64,000 nucleotides of DNA from Lucifuga dentata (lineage: Eukaryota; Chordata; Actinopteri; Ophidiiformes; Bythitidae). Below are positions 1 to 9,984 of this stretch, one piece after another; position 1 is the stretch's first letter, and each line of letters starts with the position of its first letter. A program made the translations under genes and the position numbers. The notes beneath the pieces were generated by a model that worked only from the letters and a program-made list of their open reading frames with translations, did no database searches and was not told the DNA's origin. The stretch lies in assembly GCA_014773175.1 (NCBI GenBank), contig VXCM01000282.1, positions 372,001 through 436,000 on the forward strand. Reading direction: 5' to 3'.

Positions 1-1046
1 CTGCAATAATTGCGTCTAATGATGGTGAAATAATGTGTAATTGTAGTTCTTCCTCCCTACATTGCGTGCTTTGTTACTAATCAGTGAAAATAAGTTCTTA
101 GTGATGTCATCATACAGTATGCTATGAGACCTGTCCCAACCCCCACCTGCATAAACCTCTGCTTTTTTTGTGTTGGCTACCAAACTGCACCTCAGCAAGG
201 AACAGCCAAAACTGAGGGTGGCACCACACATTAAAACTGGCATTAAATTCGCAGAACATTTGCACAAATGGCTCCAGAAAAATAGCTGGAACATTATAAA
301 TGAGTTAAATGAGTCGACCTGCAAGGAGCCATGTGTTAAGTCATATAACACTTCCAGACGCAGACAGTAAAAACAAACTATGTCTAGTCAAAGTTTCTAA
401 CAAAAATACTCAAAATGGTGCCTTTAGAGTCTGCTGGCAGGAGGCCAACCCATGCACCATGAGTGTACATGTTTTCATCTGTGCATTTTTCAGTTATTAA
501 ATATTTGAATCTCCCATATAGCAAAATCAGCATGATATTCCTAATTAGGATTTTTCATCCATTTCATAATTTTTTTCATGAATATCCAATTTTTGATCCA
601 AACATCAAATAGAACCCCGTGATTCGCGGTTGGAGACATTGATGTGCCAACTGTTGATCGCTCAGAAGAGCTGCACAAATATTTAGAAAGCTGAGGCCTC
701 TGATCACACGGACCTACCAAACACTTGGCAAGCTAGACTCTGCACTAATGCTGGTATAAGTGTGTTTTTCTTGCATTTTCCCACAGAAAACACACTTCTC
801 TTTCCTCACAGGCCCAGTGTCATTTTTGGCCAGTGACACAAAGCCTCAGTGGATGTTAGGCAAACACAAGCCCCAAACGCTTCCAGCTGTGAAAATGGAC
901 AAAATGACATGTCCCTCTATTTCCCTCTATCTGTACCCTACAAATGTAAAAATAATAACAATAATAATAATAATAATAATGTCTTTGACATTTTTCCTAT
1001 ACAAGGGAGCCAAATCCATCTGGTTCTCTCCAGCAGGTTCAATTAC
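1..1046. other. wdr92 intronic sequence (last visible intron)
   Basis: This stretch follows the wdr92 exon ending at 1047, whose donor GT sits at 1046-1045. I translated it in mind for the missing WD40 repeats and found nothing. It holds a short (ATA)n tract near 949-980 and otherwise no recognisable feature. Confidence 0.6.
949..980. repeat. (AAT)n microsatellite
   Basis: Run of aataataac then repeated ataat units in the last visible wdr92 intron, directly read from the sequence. Confidence 0.9.
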
Positions 1047-3350
1047 CTTTTCGGAAACGGAGGCGAAGCCCTTGGTTGGGTGCTGGGTCCTCATGTCAAA
1101 GACGTGGAATTTTCCCTCCAGTGAGGTGGCCACCAGCTTGTTCATACTGATGTCTTTCCTGTCAAACTCCACGCAGCATACCTGGCCGTGATGTAAGAAA
1201 AAATAACTGTCACTCCCTGGACATTTATCACATGGCAAGTCTCCATAAGAAACAGCAGAATGTGCTGAAATGGTGAAAAGGCAGTGATTGAGAGATGAAA
1301 CATCATGCTATGTTATAAAAATCAGTGCAACACTTTGAATGTGATGTGTGAAGATTTTTCTGATATGACATCTGATGAGTATGTCTTCACCTCAGGCTTG
1401 TCACTTTATGTGAAAGTGATGCTGGAAAATAAGTTTAGCTGTGCCTATTTTTTTGGTCTGTTATGGTTATAGTGCAAAGAGGATATATATATATCTATAT
1501 ATATATATATAGATATATATAGATATAGATATGTGTGTGTGTGTGTGTGTGTGTGGACAGTTTATCCTCACAAAAGGTTCTAAATATTAAAACTACTCGT
1601 TTCAAAGGTATGATGACTAATCACACCATTAATCTGAGATCCCATTTTCTTCAGTATTATTTTCCTGCTGTGGTGCCATACTGACTATCAATAAAAGGGA
1701 AAATGTAACATGAAAAGCTTGACATCAAAAGTTTTATATTCATATTTTATATTCATATTCACATCAATGCTTTGCAAAGGTTCTTTAGCTTTTACCACCA
1801 GATTTTTTTAGCTGTATGACTGTTTGCCTCACCCCATTTTTGATGTTGGTTTCCCACCGTAAGGACATGTTCCGCAGGTCAAAGAGTTTGATGTCGCCAT
1901 TGTCATATCCAGCGCACACACACCTGTCGTGATCATTGAAGGCATGACCTGAAATGACAGCATCATGTAAAAATGACTGGTGTTTTTGTTCTTGGTTTAA
2001 GGCTAGGAAAACCTTTGAGGCTATTGTGGAATTTTGAAAACAGTTACGTGATTCAGTTTTAAGGCTCTATCTATGTTGATTCTCAAAGACTGTCACATGC
2101 GATGCTTTGACACGTCAGTATTTTCCTGACTGAAAACATGCTTTGTCCTTTCATTTAGTGTTTTTGTGCCCTGTACACTAAGACTAGGCGGCAGAGTGTT
2201 TTTGTTCTGATCTAAGTGTACTCCACCCACATTTTACACACAGAGAGCACAGAGGTGCCTTGTGCTTATATGAATTAAATTGTGCTTCAGCTTCTCCTCA
2301 CCATCCGCTCTGTACTAGTCATTGTGCCAGGGTGTGTGAAATGAGGCCCTTAATGACAGAGTCATGGCTCTAACCTCTTCATCGTGCATTTGTTCTATGG
2401 TTCATGATAATAATATTCATTTTCTTTGCTCAAGTTATAATCTAATATAGGCTCCTTTGTGGGTGGTTGATGTGGAAAGCAGCTGACAGATTGTGGTACT
2501 TTAGACTGGTCATATTTCTTAATATATGTCATATTTCTCATATGTAGAATTGATGGACATATGTGTTTCAGTGTTTTATGCACCAAATGCAACAGTCCAG
2601 CAGTCCCTCTTGGTTTCACCCTCCACAGGCTCCATGTTGGCTACAGGTGAATCCTTCTGTCTGGGATCCCAAACCTTCACTGTACCTGTAACATGCAATG
2701 GAAAAAATAAACTAACAACAATGTTAAAGCTAATTTACCCATAAATATTCAATCTAAGATCTATTCATTGTCTCTCTTTGTGCATTTTCTTTCTGTGACA
2801 AAGATTTGAATGGACACTATATGTAACATCTGTTTTAATGTCTTTACCATCTCTGCTTCCAGTGACGATCTCTGGTGCACCATCACCAATCCCTAACCCT
2901 CCTACACCATCAATACTGTTCACTATCTCTTTGTGGGCCTTTACAGAGTACACCGGCATGTCAAGTGCCTCCAGATTCCTGTGAACAAAATAGAAACACT
3001 GGCCCTGAATTTAGAAAACAATTAATGCTAGTATATTATTCTGTTACATTATTAATCTAATATTTAATAACTAATCCATTAAGGGGACAATTTTAACTTT
3101 CAAAAATTGGTATGGAATGTATGAAGTGAATGCTCCATAATTAACACATAAAAGGGTTTGTGTTTGTATTTTAAATTCAAACCACAACTGTAAGACATCA
3201 GTAGATGTGAATAAATACCATATGTTGAGATTTCCATCAAAATCCCCAGTTGCTATTTGTCTTTGTTGTAGAGAGGTGGCCCCAAAGGTTCCACACTTAA
3301 TGGGTTTAGGTTTCTCTACCTGAAACATAATAATAATGATAATAATAATG

Positions 3351-3389
<39 letters not shown>

Positions 3390-3655
3390 CACTTTTTAAT
3401 AGGGGTAAAAAGTGCTTTACACATAAAAAAAAATCAGAACAAAGCACAATTTAATAGATCAAGGTCAATACAAATATCAAATATAATATGAGCAACCTGA
3501 ATTTTTCTAAGATACAACTCTTATTCATTAAAAAAAAAAAAAATCGGTAGATCAGTTTCAGAAATTTTACATAAGGTTTTGAAATATATCTAAAGTATTT
3601 CGCAGTTGTAGTCCAGATAGCACATTGAACTTTAACTCACTCTCTCTCTATATAT

Positions 3656-3715
<60 letters not shown>

Positions 3716-4156
3716 TGCATTATTTATTTTTTTGTAATTTGTCTGTATTTTGTTCACATATTTTAAACTGGCAGAGCGCACCTTGTTGTCCGTTGCCCTG
3801 GAGATGGGGACATCAGGAGACCTTTCTAGAAAAGTTTAGCCTTAAGTAGATCTGCTAGGTTAGCTAAGAGTTAGCTAAGAGTATTCAAAGACTGGTCAGT
3901 ATTATCGTTTGTTATTATTCCAGTGTTGTATTTGAAGGAAACATGTTGAGGACAAGTGGAATCATGTTACCTCTTCGACTAGTTGAGCCTCTCCGTGCTG
4001 CACCTCGTATATCTGCATCACTCCGGTTCCTCTTGCAAAGTTGCCCAAGCAGATAAACTTGGCGCTGGAGGGGATCCATTTACTGTCAAACACTGTGTAG
4101 TTCAAGGTTTTCTGAATATGCGCAATTATTTGAGGCTTTGCAAGCGGTGATGACAT
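1047..4156 (-). CDS. wdr92: WD repeat domain 92 (DNAAF10/monad), 3'-truncated by window edge
   Basis: WD40 propeller protein; the family is a cochaperone-linked factor for axonemal dynein assembly. Coding exons on the minus strand: 4156-3971, 3319-3219, 2978-2848, 2685-2584, 1948-1833 and 1181-1047. All junctions have GT/AG and the frame stays open for 257 codons. The product starts [15 protein letters not shown] and contains [63 protein letters not shown] and [17 protein letters not shown], all matching human WDR92. The human protein is 357 residues, so about 100 C-terminal residues are missing; I see no matching exon in 1-1046, so they should lie beyond the left edge. The gene is head-to-head with pno1. 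Intron 1 carries a (GATA)n tract and a (TAA)n tract. Confidence 0.95.
1483..1555. repeat. (AT)n/(GATATA)/(TG)n compound microsatellite
   Basis: Alternating AT with TATAGA variants, followed by a pure (TG)n run ending near 1554. It lies in the wdr92 intron between the exons at 1181 and 1833. Confidence 0.9.
3328..3386. repeat. (TAA)n microsatellite with GAT interruptions
   Basis: Tandem ATA/TAA units, interrupted by TGA, starting directly behind the acceptor of wdr92 exon 2. Read on the gene strand it is (TTA)n shortly upstream of the 3' splice site and may contribute T-richness there. Confidence 0.9.
3650..3714. repeat. (GATA)n microsatellite
   Basis: About fifteen uninterrupted GATA units preceded by (TA)n and (CT)n in wdr92 intron 1. 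Confidence 0.95.
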
Positions 4157-4548
4157 TTTGTTAAGCTGGCGAAAACAGCTGAAATAGCTCAAACGCTCCA
4201 AAGCCGCTTCCTGCCAAAACAAACGACGCGAAAGGCCCTCCAGACGCTGAGACTGCGCCTGTCTAAAAATAAGCCTGACAAAGTATACGATGTCCAAATA
4301 AATAAAATGCTCCGCATTTAAGGGACACAGACGATCCAACGCAATATTCTATAGGTATAATTTACTTATATTAAACTACTGACACGTTTTTATCATTCAT
4401 AATCCGTTTGTTGACTATTTCCACCACACAGGCGAGGATGAAGCTCCTGTTTGGGTCCTTTCTGCTACACGAGGAGTTTCGTGCCTCCCTAGCTGAAGTC
4501 TGCTTCAGAGTTCACTCTGTTTACCCTGATTTAAAAGTGTTTTTAGGG
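4157..4548. promoter_or_regulatory. Putative bidirectional promoter wdr92 / pno1
   Basis: The wdr92 ATG (4156, minus) and the pno1 ATG (4549, plus) are only 392 bp apart in divergent orientation, so both 5' UTRs and promoters must fit here or in the flanking introns. There is an ETS-like GGAAG core on the minus strand near 4206-4212, and a GACGCGAAAG stretch near 4225 resembles a weak E2F site. No TATA box is evident. Such spacing is typical of shared promoters of housekeeping genes. The precise start sites cannot be read from sequence. Confidence 0.6.
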
Positions 4549-6926
4549 ATGGACACTGATAACAATTCAGCTCCAGACGTGTGCGCTGCTGTGGAGAGTA
4601 AAGATGAAACAGAGTCTTTCACAAAGGTGACGTCTAAAAAGAAACAGAAACGAAAACGTGAACAAGATGGAGTGGGGATGGACACAGCAGAGTCCGTGGC
4701 AAGCAAGAGACCGCACTTTCCCCCCATTTCAGGAGATCAACTAAAGGTAATGATCTATACAAGAACGGGGTTTTACATTTTAATTTTATCCATAATAACC
4801 TTTAACAGATGATTATGTAACAGTATTGGATAGTTGGATGATCAGTCAGTAATGTATTGCGCATGCGCGGTGTGGTCTTTTGACGTCCCCACTACATACT
4901 TTTGAGTATGTACATTTAAAACGTTGGAAGACCAGCTATACTTTATAATACTAACTGCATCAGCAATTTCACATTAAAAATAACCACAGTTCCTTATTTA
5001 TGCTATGAACATCCGACTTGTGTTCATTTTTTAAAATTTTCTTTTGATGTATGTTGATGTCTGTGTCTTATTTCAGGGACCAGATGAGATGCGTAAAATT
5101 GCTGTCCCAGCTCACAGATACACCCCACTGAAGGAAAACTGGCTAAAGATTTACACCCCCATCGTAGAGAATCTACAACTCCAAGTTAGATTCAACCTCA
5201 AAACCAGGAATGTTGAAATCAAAGTAAGTTCCTCAGCACATTTAATCATATTCTGTATGTTGGCTTACAATATAAAGAAAGATTTGTCTACAAAGGAAGT
5301 AATAGAATGGACAACTGGACATTACTGTAGAAAGCTTTTCTACAGTTATGTCCAGTTGTATTGTTTCTCCTCTGCACAGATAGGTTGCACAGATGATTCT
5401 GTCAGTGTTTCATGTTTGTAATGATCTGTTCTTTCAGACGTGCAAAGAGACGCAGGAAATCAGCTCCCTCACAAAAGCAGCAGATTTTGTCAAAGCATTT
5501 GTGCTTGGATTTCAGGTTGAAGTAAGTATGCTAATGGAAAGGATTAGTAACCTGCAAATGTTTTAATTTTCAAGTCGTGGACATTCTGAGTCTGTCTGAA
5601 TATCAGTCAAGTCCACCAGAGGTATTGTAATGCTTTGGATTAGTAATTATTATCAGTATGTTATTGCATAGATATGCTATTTTTCCTTATTTTTCATTAT
5701 TTAAATGAAAAACAGGAGTGTTTTATAGAACTTGTTAGATATCACTGAATAAATGTGCTGTTTTTTTTTTTTTTTTTNTTTTTTTTTTTTTTTTTATTCA
5801 CGATAAGAATAAAATTCAATAGGTTAAACATAGACTGTCTATTGTCAAGTTTATTCTTATTATCTGTGTCAGTTCTCAGATTAGATGGAGATTGTCCACC
5901 TAAAATTTATAGCATGGAGTTTTATAATGTCAGCTAAAATATTTGGTTGTTGAAGTTTTGTGATTGTTAATCCCTTGAAGCTTCTTTAAACATTGTTTCT
6001 GATGTAGCACATTCCCTCTTTCCAGGATGCGCTGGCTCTCATCAGATTAGATGAGCTTTTCCTAGAAAGCTTTGATGTCACAGACGGTAAGACCACCTTT
6101 GGCACTGTTGTCTGCTGTGAAGCTCTCTGCTTTGTATCATCACTTTCCCTCCCTGCTGCACAGCGAACTCGAGCTCAGATCTTTTGGCCTGTGTTAAGCA
6201 TTTCTTTCCTGTCCTGGCAGTAAAACCTCTGAAGGGAGACCACTTATCCAGAGCCATTGGAAGAATAGCAGGAAACGGAGGAAAAACCAAATTCACCATT
6301 GAAAATGTCACAAAGACTCGCATTGTGTTAGCAGACACGTGAGTACTCCCTAGTATTCCACAGTAAACGTGCAGTTACATTAAAATCAATCCTCATTATT
6401 GTGCTGCTTCAGTTGTGAGATTGTGGTTATGAACCACAATCAGGTCTCTTTTTTACAGGAAACAGATTTTCATTTTACATTTGTAGTAAAACATTGACTT
6501 CTGTCAGTGCAGTATTTCTTAAAGTATTTTCTGTTATGAACTAATTTAATAATAGTTGGTGTAGATACAATATAGTGTGCATGAATTTAAGCGCTGTGTT
6601 TTTCTTTTTAGAGGAAACATTCACTGTTAACACTCCTCTCTCTCTCTCTCTCTCTCTTTCCCTCAACAGAAGAATACACTTATTAGGATCGTTCCAGAAT
6701 ATCAAGATGGCCCGGACAGCAATTTGTAACTTAATCTTAGGTGAGAAGGTTTTGTCATTGTTGATTATTGTTGAGTTGATTATATCCTATTTGGAACAAA
6801 CACTTGAAATCCACATGGAGTGCTGAGAAATGACCTTTAAACCCTTTTCCCTCTGCAGGAAGTCCACCTTCAAAGGTCTATGGCAACATCAGGGCAGTGG
6901 CTAGCAGGACTGCTGAAAGATTCTGA
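4549..6926 (+). CDS. pno1: RNA-binding protein PNO1 (partner of NOB1)
   Basis: Late 40S ribosome assembly factor that binds pre-18S rRNA with the endonuclease NOB1 in nucleolus and cytoplasm. Exons: 4549-4746, 5077-5223, 5438-5521, 6026-6086, 6221-6338, 6670-6740, 6859-6926. Together they encode 248 residues; the human protein is 252. The N-terminus is lysine-rich (KKKQKRKRE), followed by a degenerate KH-like region ([20 protein letters not shown]) and a KH domain with [13 protein letters not shown] at about 176-188. It ends [19 protein letters not shown], matching the family. The start was chosen because MDT.. aligns with the usual N-terminus and has a good context (GGGATGG). In-frame ATGs at 4408 and 4438 leave a longer start possible. 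Intron 5 uses a (CT)n microsatellite as polypyrimidine tract. Confidence 0.97.
4858..4887. promoter_or_regulatory. NRF1-type palindrome plus CRE-like site in pno1 intron 1
   Basis: TGCGCATGCGCG at 4858-4869 fits the NRF1 consensus perfectly and is followed 12 bp later by TGACGTCC (4881-4888), one mismatch from a CRE. Both lie about 110-140 bp downstream of pno1 exon 1, close enough to act as a promoter-proximal element of the wdr92/pno1 pair. Binding is inferred from motif match only. Confidence 0.5.
5312..5358. repeat. Near-perfect palindrome in pno1 intron 2
   Basis: Left arm begins CAACTGGACATTACTGTAG and the right arm is its reverse complement apart from one base change and one extra A, meeting at AAGCTT. 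Either transcript strand would fold into a tight hairpin of about 23 bp. Function unknown. Confidence 0.85.
5761..5796. repeat. Poly(T) tract with internal N (5778)
   Basis: T homopolymer in pno1 intron 3 interrupted by a single N, probably an unresolved homopolymer length in the assembly. Confidence 0.9.
6634..6660 (+). repeat. (CT)n microsatellite forming the intron 5 polypyrimidine tract of pno1
   Basis: A run of CT units followed by TTTCCCTCAACAG leads straight into the acceptor of exon 6 (exon starts 6670). The microsatellite is therefore the splice-site pyrimidine tract. Confidence 0.9.
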
Positions 6927-7173
6927 AGTTTGATTGGCTGCTGTGTGTGTTATTCCTCCTCCATCTATCCTCCTGGTGGGCCGTCTATCATGGTCTGTGT
7001 TGATGGGTTAAGACCCCCAACTGCTTTTTGGAGTGATGACCTCACGTTCCTCTGCAGTGGCCTCGTGTTTTCAGCTGTCGTCTGCTTTCATGTAGACAGA
7101 TTGTTAGACCATTTGATCCTAAACATGAGGAAATCCACATGGTTGCATATAGTATGCAAGTAACGTTTGTGTA

Positions 7174-7179
7174 AATAAA
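7174..7179 (+). terminator. pno1 polyadenylation signal AATAAA
   Basis: AATAAA about 250 bp after the pno1 stop codon; it is the first canonical hexamer downstream. No cleavage evidence is available. Confidence 0.7.
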
Positions 7180-7716
7180 TATTTCATCCTCCACACACAA
7201 ATGTTCGGTGCTTGAATTTGTCATTGTGAGTTAAATTTATCTGATAAAATGTAAATCAGTCTATTTTCAGAAGATAGGTCCATAGTAAAAGATAAGTTTT
7301 TGAGTCAGTCGTGTGACTGAAAAAGGATCTCATTTATGCTAATTTCTGACTCTTTGACAGAAAGTAGTTTTCAAAGCAAGCCTTAAAGGATCATGCCAAT
7401 GGTTTTGCATGCTACTGTCTGCTTACACATTGCAATGTATTGCCAAGGCAATACATTGCAATTTAAGATGGGTGTATCATTAAAGATTTGAGGACTTAGC
7501 AAAATAACACAGAAACCAAAAGAGGATTTTATGTTTTGGAAAATAGTTGGCAGCAATGTAACACGTATGTGGGTAGTATTTATTAGGCTCAAACATGCAA
7601 AACTACTAGTATGGTTCTTTAATTCACTGCAGGATGTGCTTTTAAATGTAATACAGAATCGAACTGAGGTTTTGATATAAAATGACAGACAATCCATTAC
7701 TTTCAACATTTCAAAG
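7180..7716. other. Tail-to-tail intergenic gap between pno1 and ppp3r1
   Basis: About 0.5 kb between the poly(A) signals of the two convergent genes. The only structure I see is a perfect 16-bp inverted repeat at 7429-7462. No coding potential is apparent. Confidence 0.6.
7429..7462. repeat. Perfect 16-bp inverted repeat with 2-nt spacer
   Basis: ATTGCAATGTATTGCC, then AA, then its exact reverse complement. It lies between the 3' ends of the convergent genes pno1 and ppp3r1. Confidence 0.95.
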
Positions 7717-7733
7717 TTTATTTAAATTTTATT
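7717..7733 (-). terminator. ppp3r1 candidate poly(A) signals
   Basis: TTTATT at 7717-7722 and 7728-7733 reads AATAAA twice on the minus strand. This would give ppp3r1 a 3' UTR of about 2.25 kb, in keeping with the long 3' UTRs usual for vertebrate calcineurin B. Confidence 0.5.
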
Positions 7734-9280
7734 TAATTTTCATACAGTATCAAGTTTCCAACAGTCCCACAGCATAAGATGCAGCATGCAGAAAAAGGAA
7801 AAAAAGGTTCTCAAACTTAAATCATTTCAGATTCCCCCACACAAACTAAAAAAAACCCAAATCCCTCAAAGAAAAAGTAGCACTTACGAACTAAAGCATG
7901 GTCTGAACTATACAGAGAACAGAGAGCCAGAGCTGCATTAAACAAATACTTATATACAAAAGAAAAAAAAACATCAAATTTCCCCTTTAAGCTGAGTACA
8001 GTGTGTGGCAGTTTGAGACAGGATCAGATATGCAACTTTACTGGAATAGAAGCATCTCGCTGACCCGGGTAAAATACAAAAAGTTATATGTAGTTCAGTT
8101 CATTTGGATTACCTCTCATAATATGTGTACATTTACCAAAGTTTGGCAACATCCATATTGTATACCATTAAATTCTTAAATATATTAACATCACCATCCA
8201 TGTGTAAACAAGAGGATTATTTCAAAAAATTGATCTACATGCACAACAAAAAATATATTTCCATGTCATGCAAGCACAGGGAGGCCCAAGCCGTGCAGAG
8301 CTTTGGGAAGGGGACAACAGGGTACTCCAGGTCCACATCTCTGACTGAAAACTCCTGTTCAAACCACCAGTCGGCCTCCAAAGCAAAACAAACGCTGTTG
8401 CCAGCTATACTAGGAAGCATTTTTCCCTTCCAAATTAACATTTGGTTGCGTTTATATTTACTCCCTGGTCATATTAGTGGGTGGGAGGGGGAGGAAATGA
8501 GGTGATTGTGACAGAAAAGAAGTGGGAGAAGAAGCCAACTTTTGAAATGTACATGTTCATAAAAACTAAAATATACAATCTATCCCATTGCACACTGATC
8601 ATGCCAACGCATTAAGATTTGAAGTGTTCGTGTTGCGCTACAGAGAACTCTGACCCGTCCTGCGCTGTATTGAGAAAGGTAAGAATTCAGAAGGGCTCAT
8701 GGAAAGCAGAGGCAAAGCCTTCTCTCGCTGTTATAGAAGATGAGCACACATTGGTTACCTAATATACACATACTTTTTAAAAAAAAAAATGCTGCCTGCA
8801 GATAAGTCTCTTGAGTTGCTGTATACTTGCACAAACAGTATCTATTCTCAGAATTACTCACTGACAGTTTTCAGTTCTGAGCCAAGTCTGCCGCATCAGC
8901 CAGCCTCTGCTCTTAACACTCTGAAATAAGGTCTTTTTAAAACCTTACAGTTCCACAAATTTGTGAGTGTGGAGCTACCCGTTGCATCAGATTGTCTTAT
9001 GGATGCACACTGATAAATGCAATATGCTTCATCGAGAGTAAACCGTGTATCGGTTTGTAGCCACAAATCAATTTGCTAGGACGTCACTTTCTTGGCATTA
9101 TTTTAACAACCTATACTTTCACGACAGGAAATAAGAATCATCTCCAACAATATAAACATGTTTAAAGTATAAATAAAACTAGCAGTCTTATAAAAAAGAA
9201 AACTAATAATTGCTTTGCTAAGTGTGATTAGAGGCTTGACAGGTTGATACCGAACGGCTCAGCTGTAACCAAAAATGGAC

Positions 9281-9287
9281 AAAAAAN

Positions 9288-9335
<48 letters not shown>
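9281..9335. repeat. Poly(A) tract with internal N (9287)
   Basis: About 48 A residues following an N. It would be a U run in the ppp3r1 transcript if the 3' UTR call is right. The true length is uncertain. Confidence 0.9.
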
Positions 9336-9338
<3 letters not shown>

Positions 9339-9825
9339 GAAATTTAGTTTTGTATCTAATGTGACTTGCAATCCTGCAGTTGGAAGTGTCACGAGCCGGT
9401 TTGTCCGGCGTGAATGACAACAGTGGTGATGGGTAATAACTTGGACTGGTTTTGGATATGTTCTGGTTGGCACTTCATACCCTATGTTCTAGTTGTACTG
9501 AAATCAAGTGTTCATATACTATACACTTCCCCTCACGAGAGAACCATAGATATATATACTTGTGTTTTTCTTCTTTATAAAAGACAAGAACAAAAAATAA
9601 ATATCAAAAATAAAAATTAACAAAAAAACAGAAAGGATGAAATATGAACAAGCCAACCAGCCTCTTCACTGNCAAAAATCAGAGATGCTCTCACAAATGA
9701 CAAACAGCTGCTGTCCTTACAGTCTCTTAAAGTGCTACGACCAAGTTATTGAGAGGATTTACAGTTCAATAACACTTCAAAGTTGGCTTCATGAGGCCCG
9801 TGGTTTGGAAACAAAAAGTGGCGTC

Positions 9826-9828
<3 letters not shown>

Positions 9829-9868
<40 letters not shown>
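9829..9868. repeat. (GA)n microsatellite
   Basis: Roughly eighteen GA units on the plus strand, about 120 bp beyond the ppp3r1 stop codon, thus (CU)n in its transcript. Confidence 0.95.
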
Positions 9869-9870
<2 letters not shown>

Positions 9871-9984
9871 CTTCCATTGAGTTACACAGAGAGCATTTTG
9901 CCGGACGTCTTGAGCAGATCTTCAGAGATGGTGGAGAAAGCGTGTGTCAGGGAGGAAGGGGGGATTCAGCGAGCGGAGGAGTGC

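Larger units (their letters stand above)
7717..9984 (-). other. Presumed ppp3r1 3' UTR
   Basis: No coding sequence is recognisable between the ppp3r1 stop codon and the AATAAA pair near 7720. The region is AT-rich, carries a long A run around 9281-9335 with an N at 9287, a (GA)n tract at 9832-9867 and an isolated N at 9672. Assignment as 3' UTR is inferred from gene structure, not from transcript data. Confidence 0.5.

Noticed and set aside
760..1191. 143-codon plus-strand ORF
   Set aside because: It lies antisense to a wdr92 exon and runs through an (AAT)n tract.
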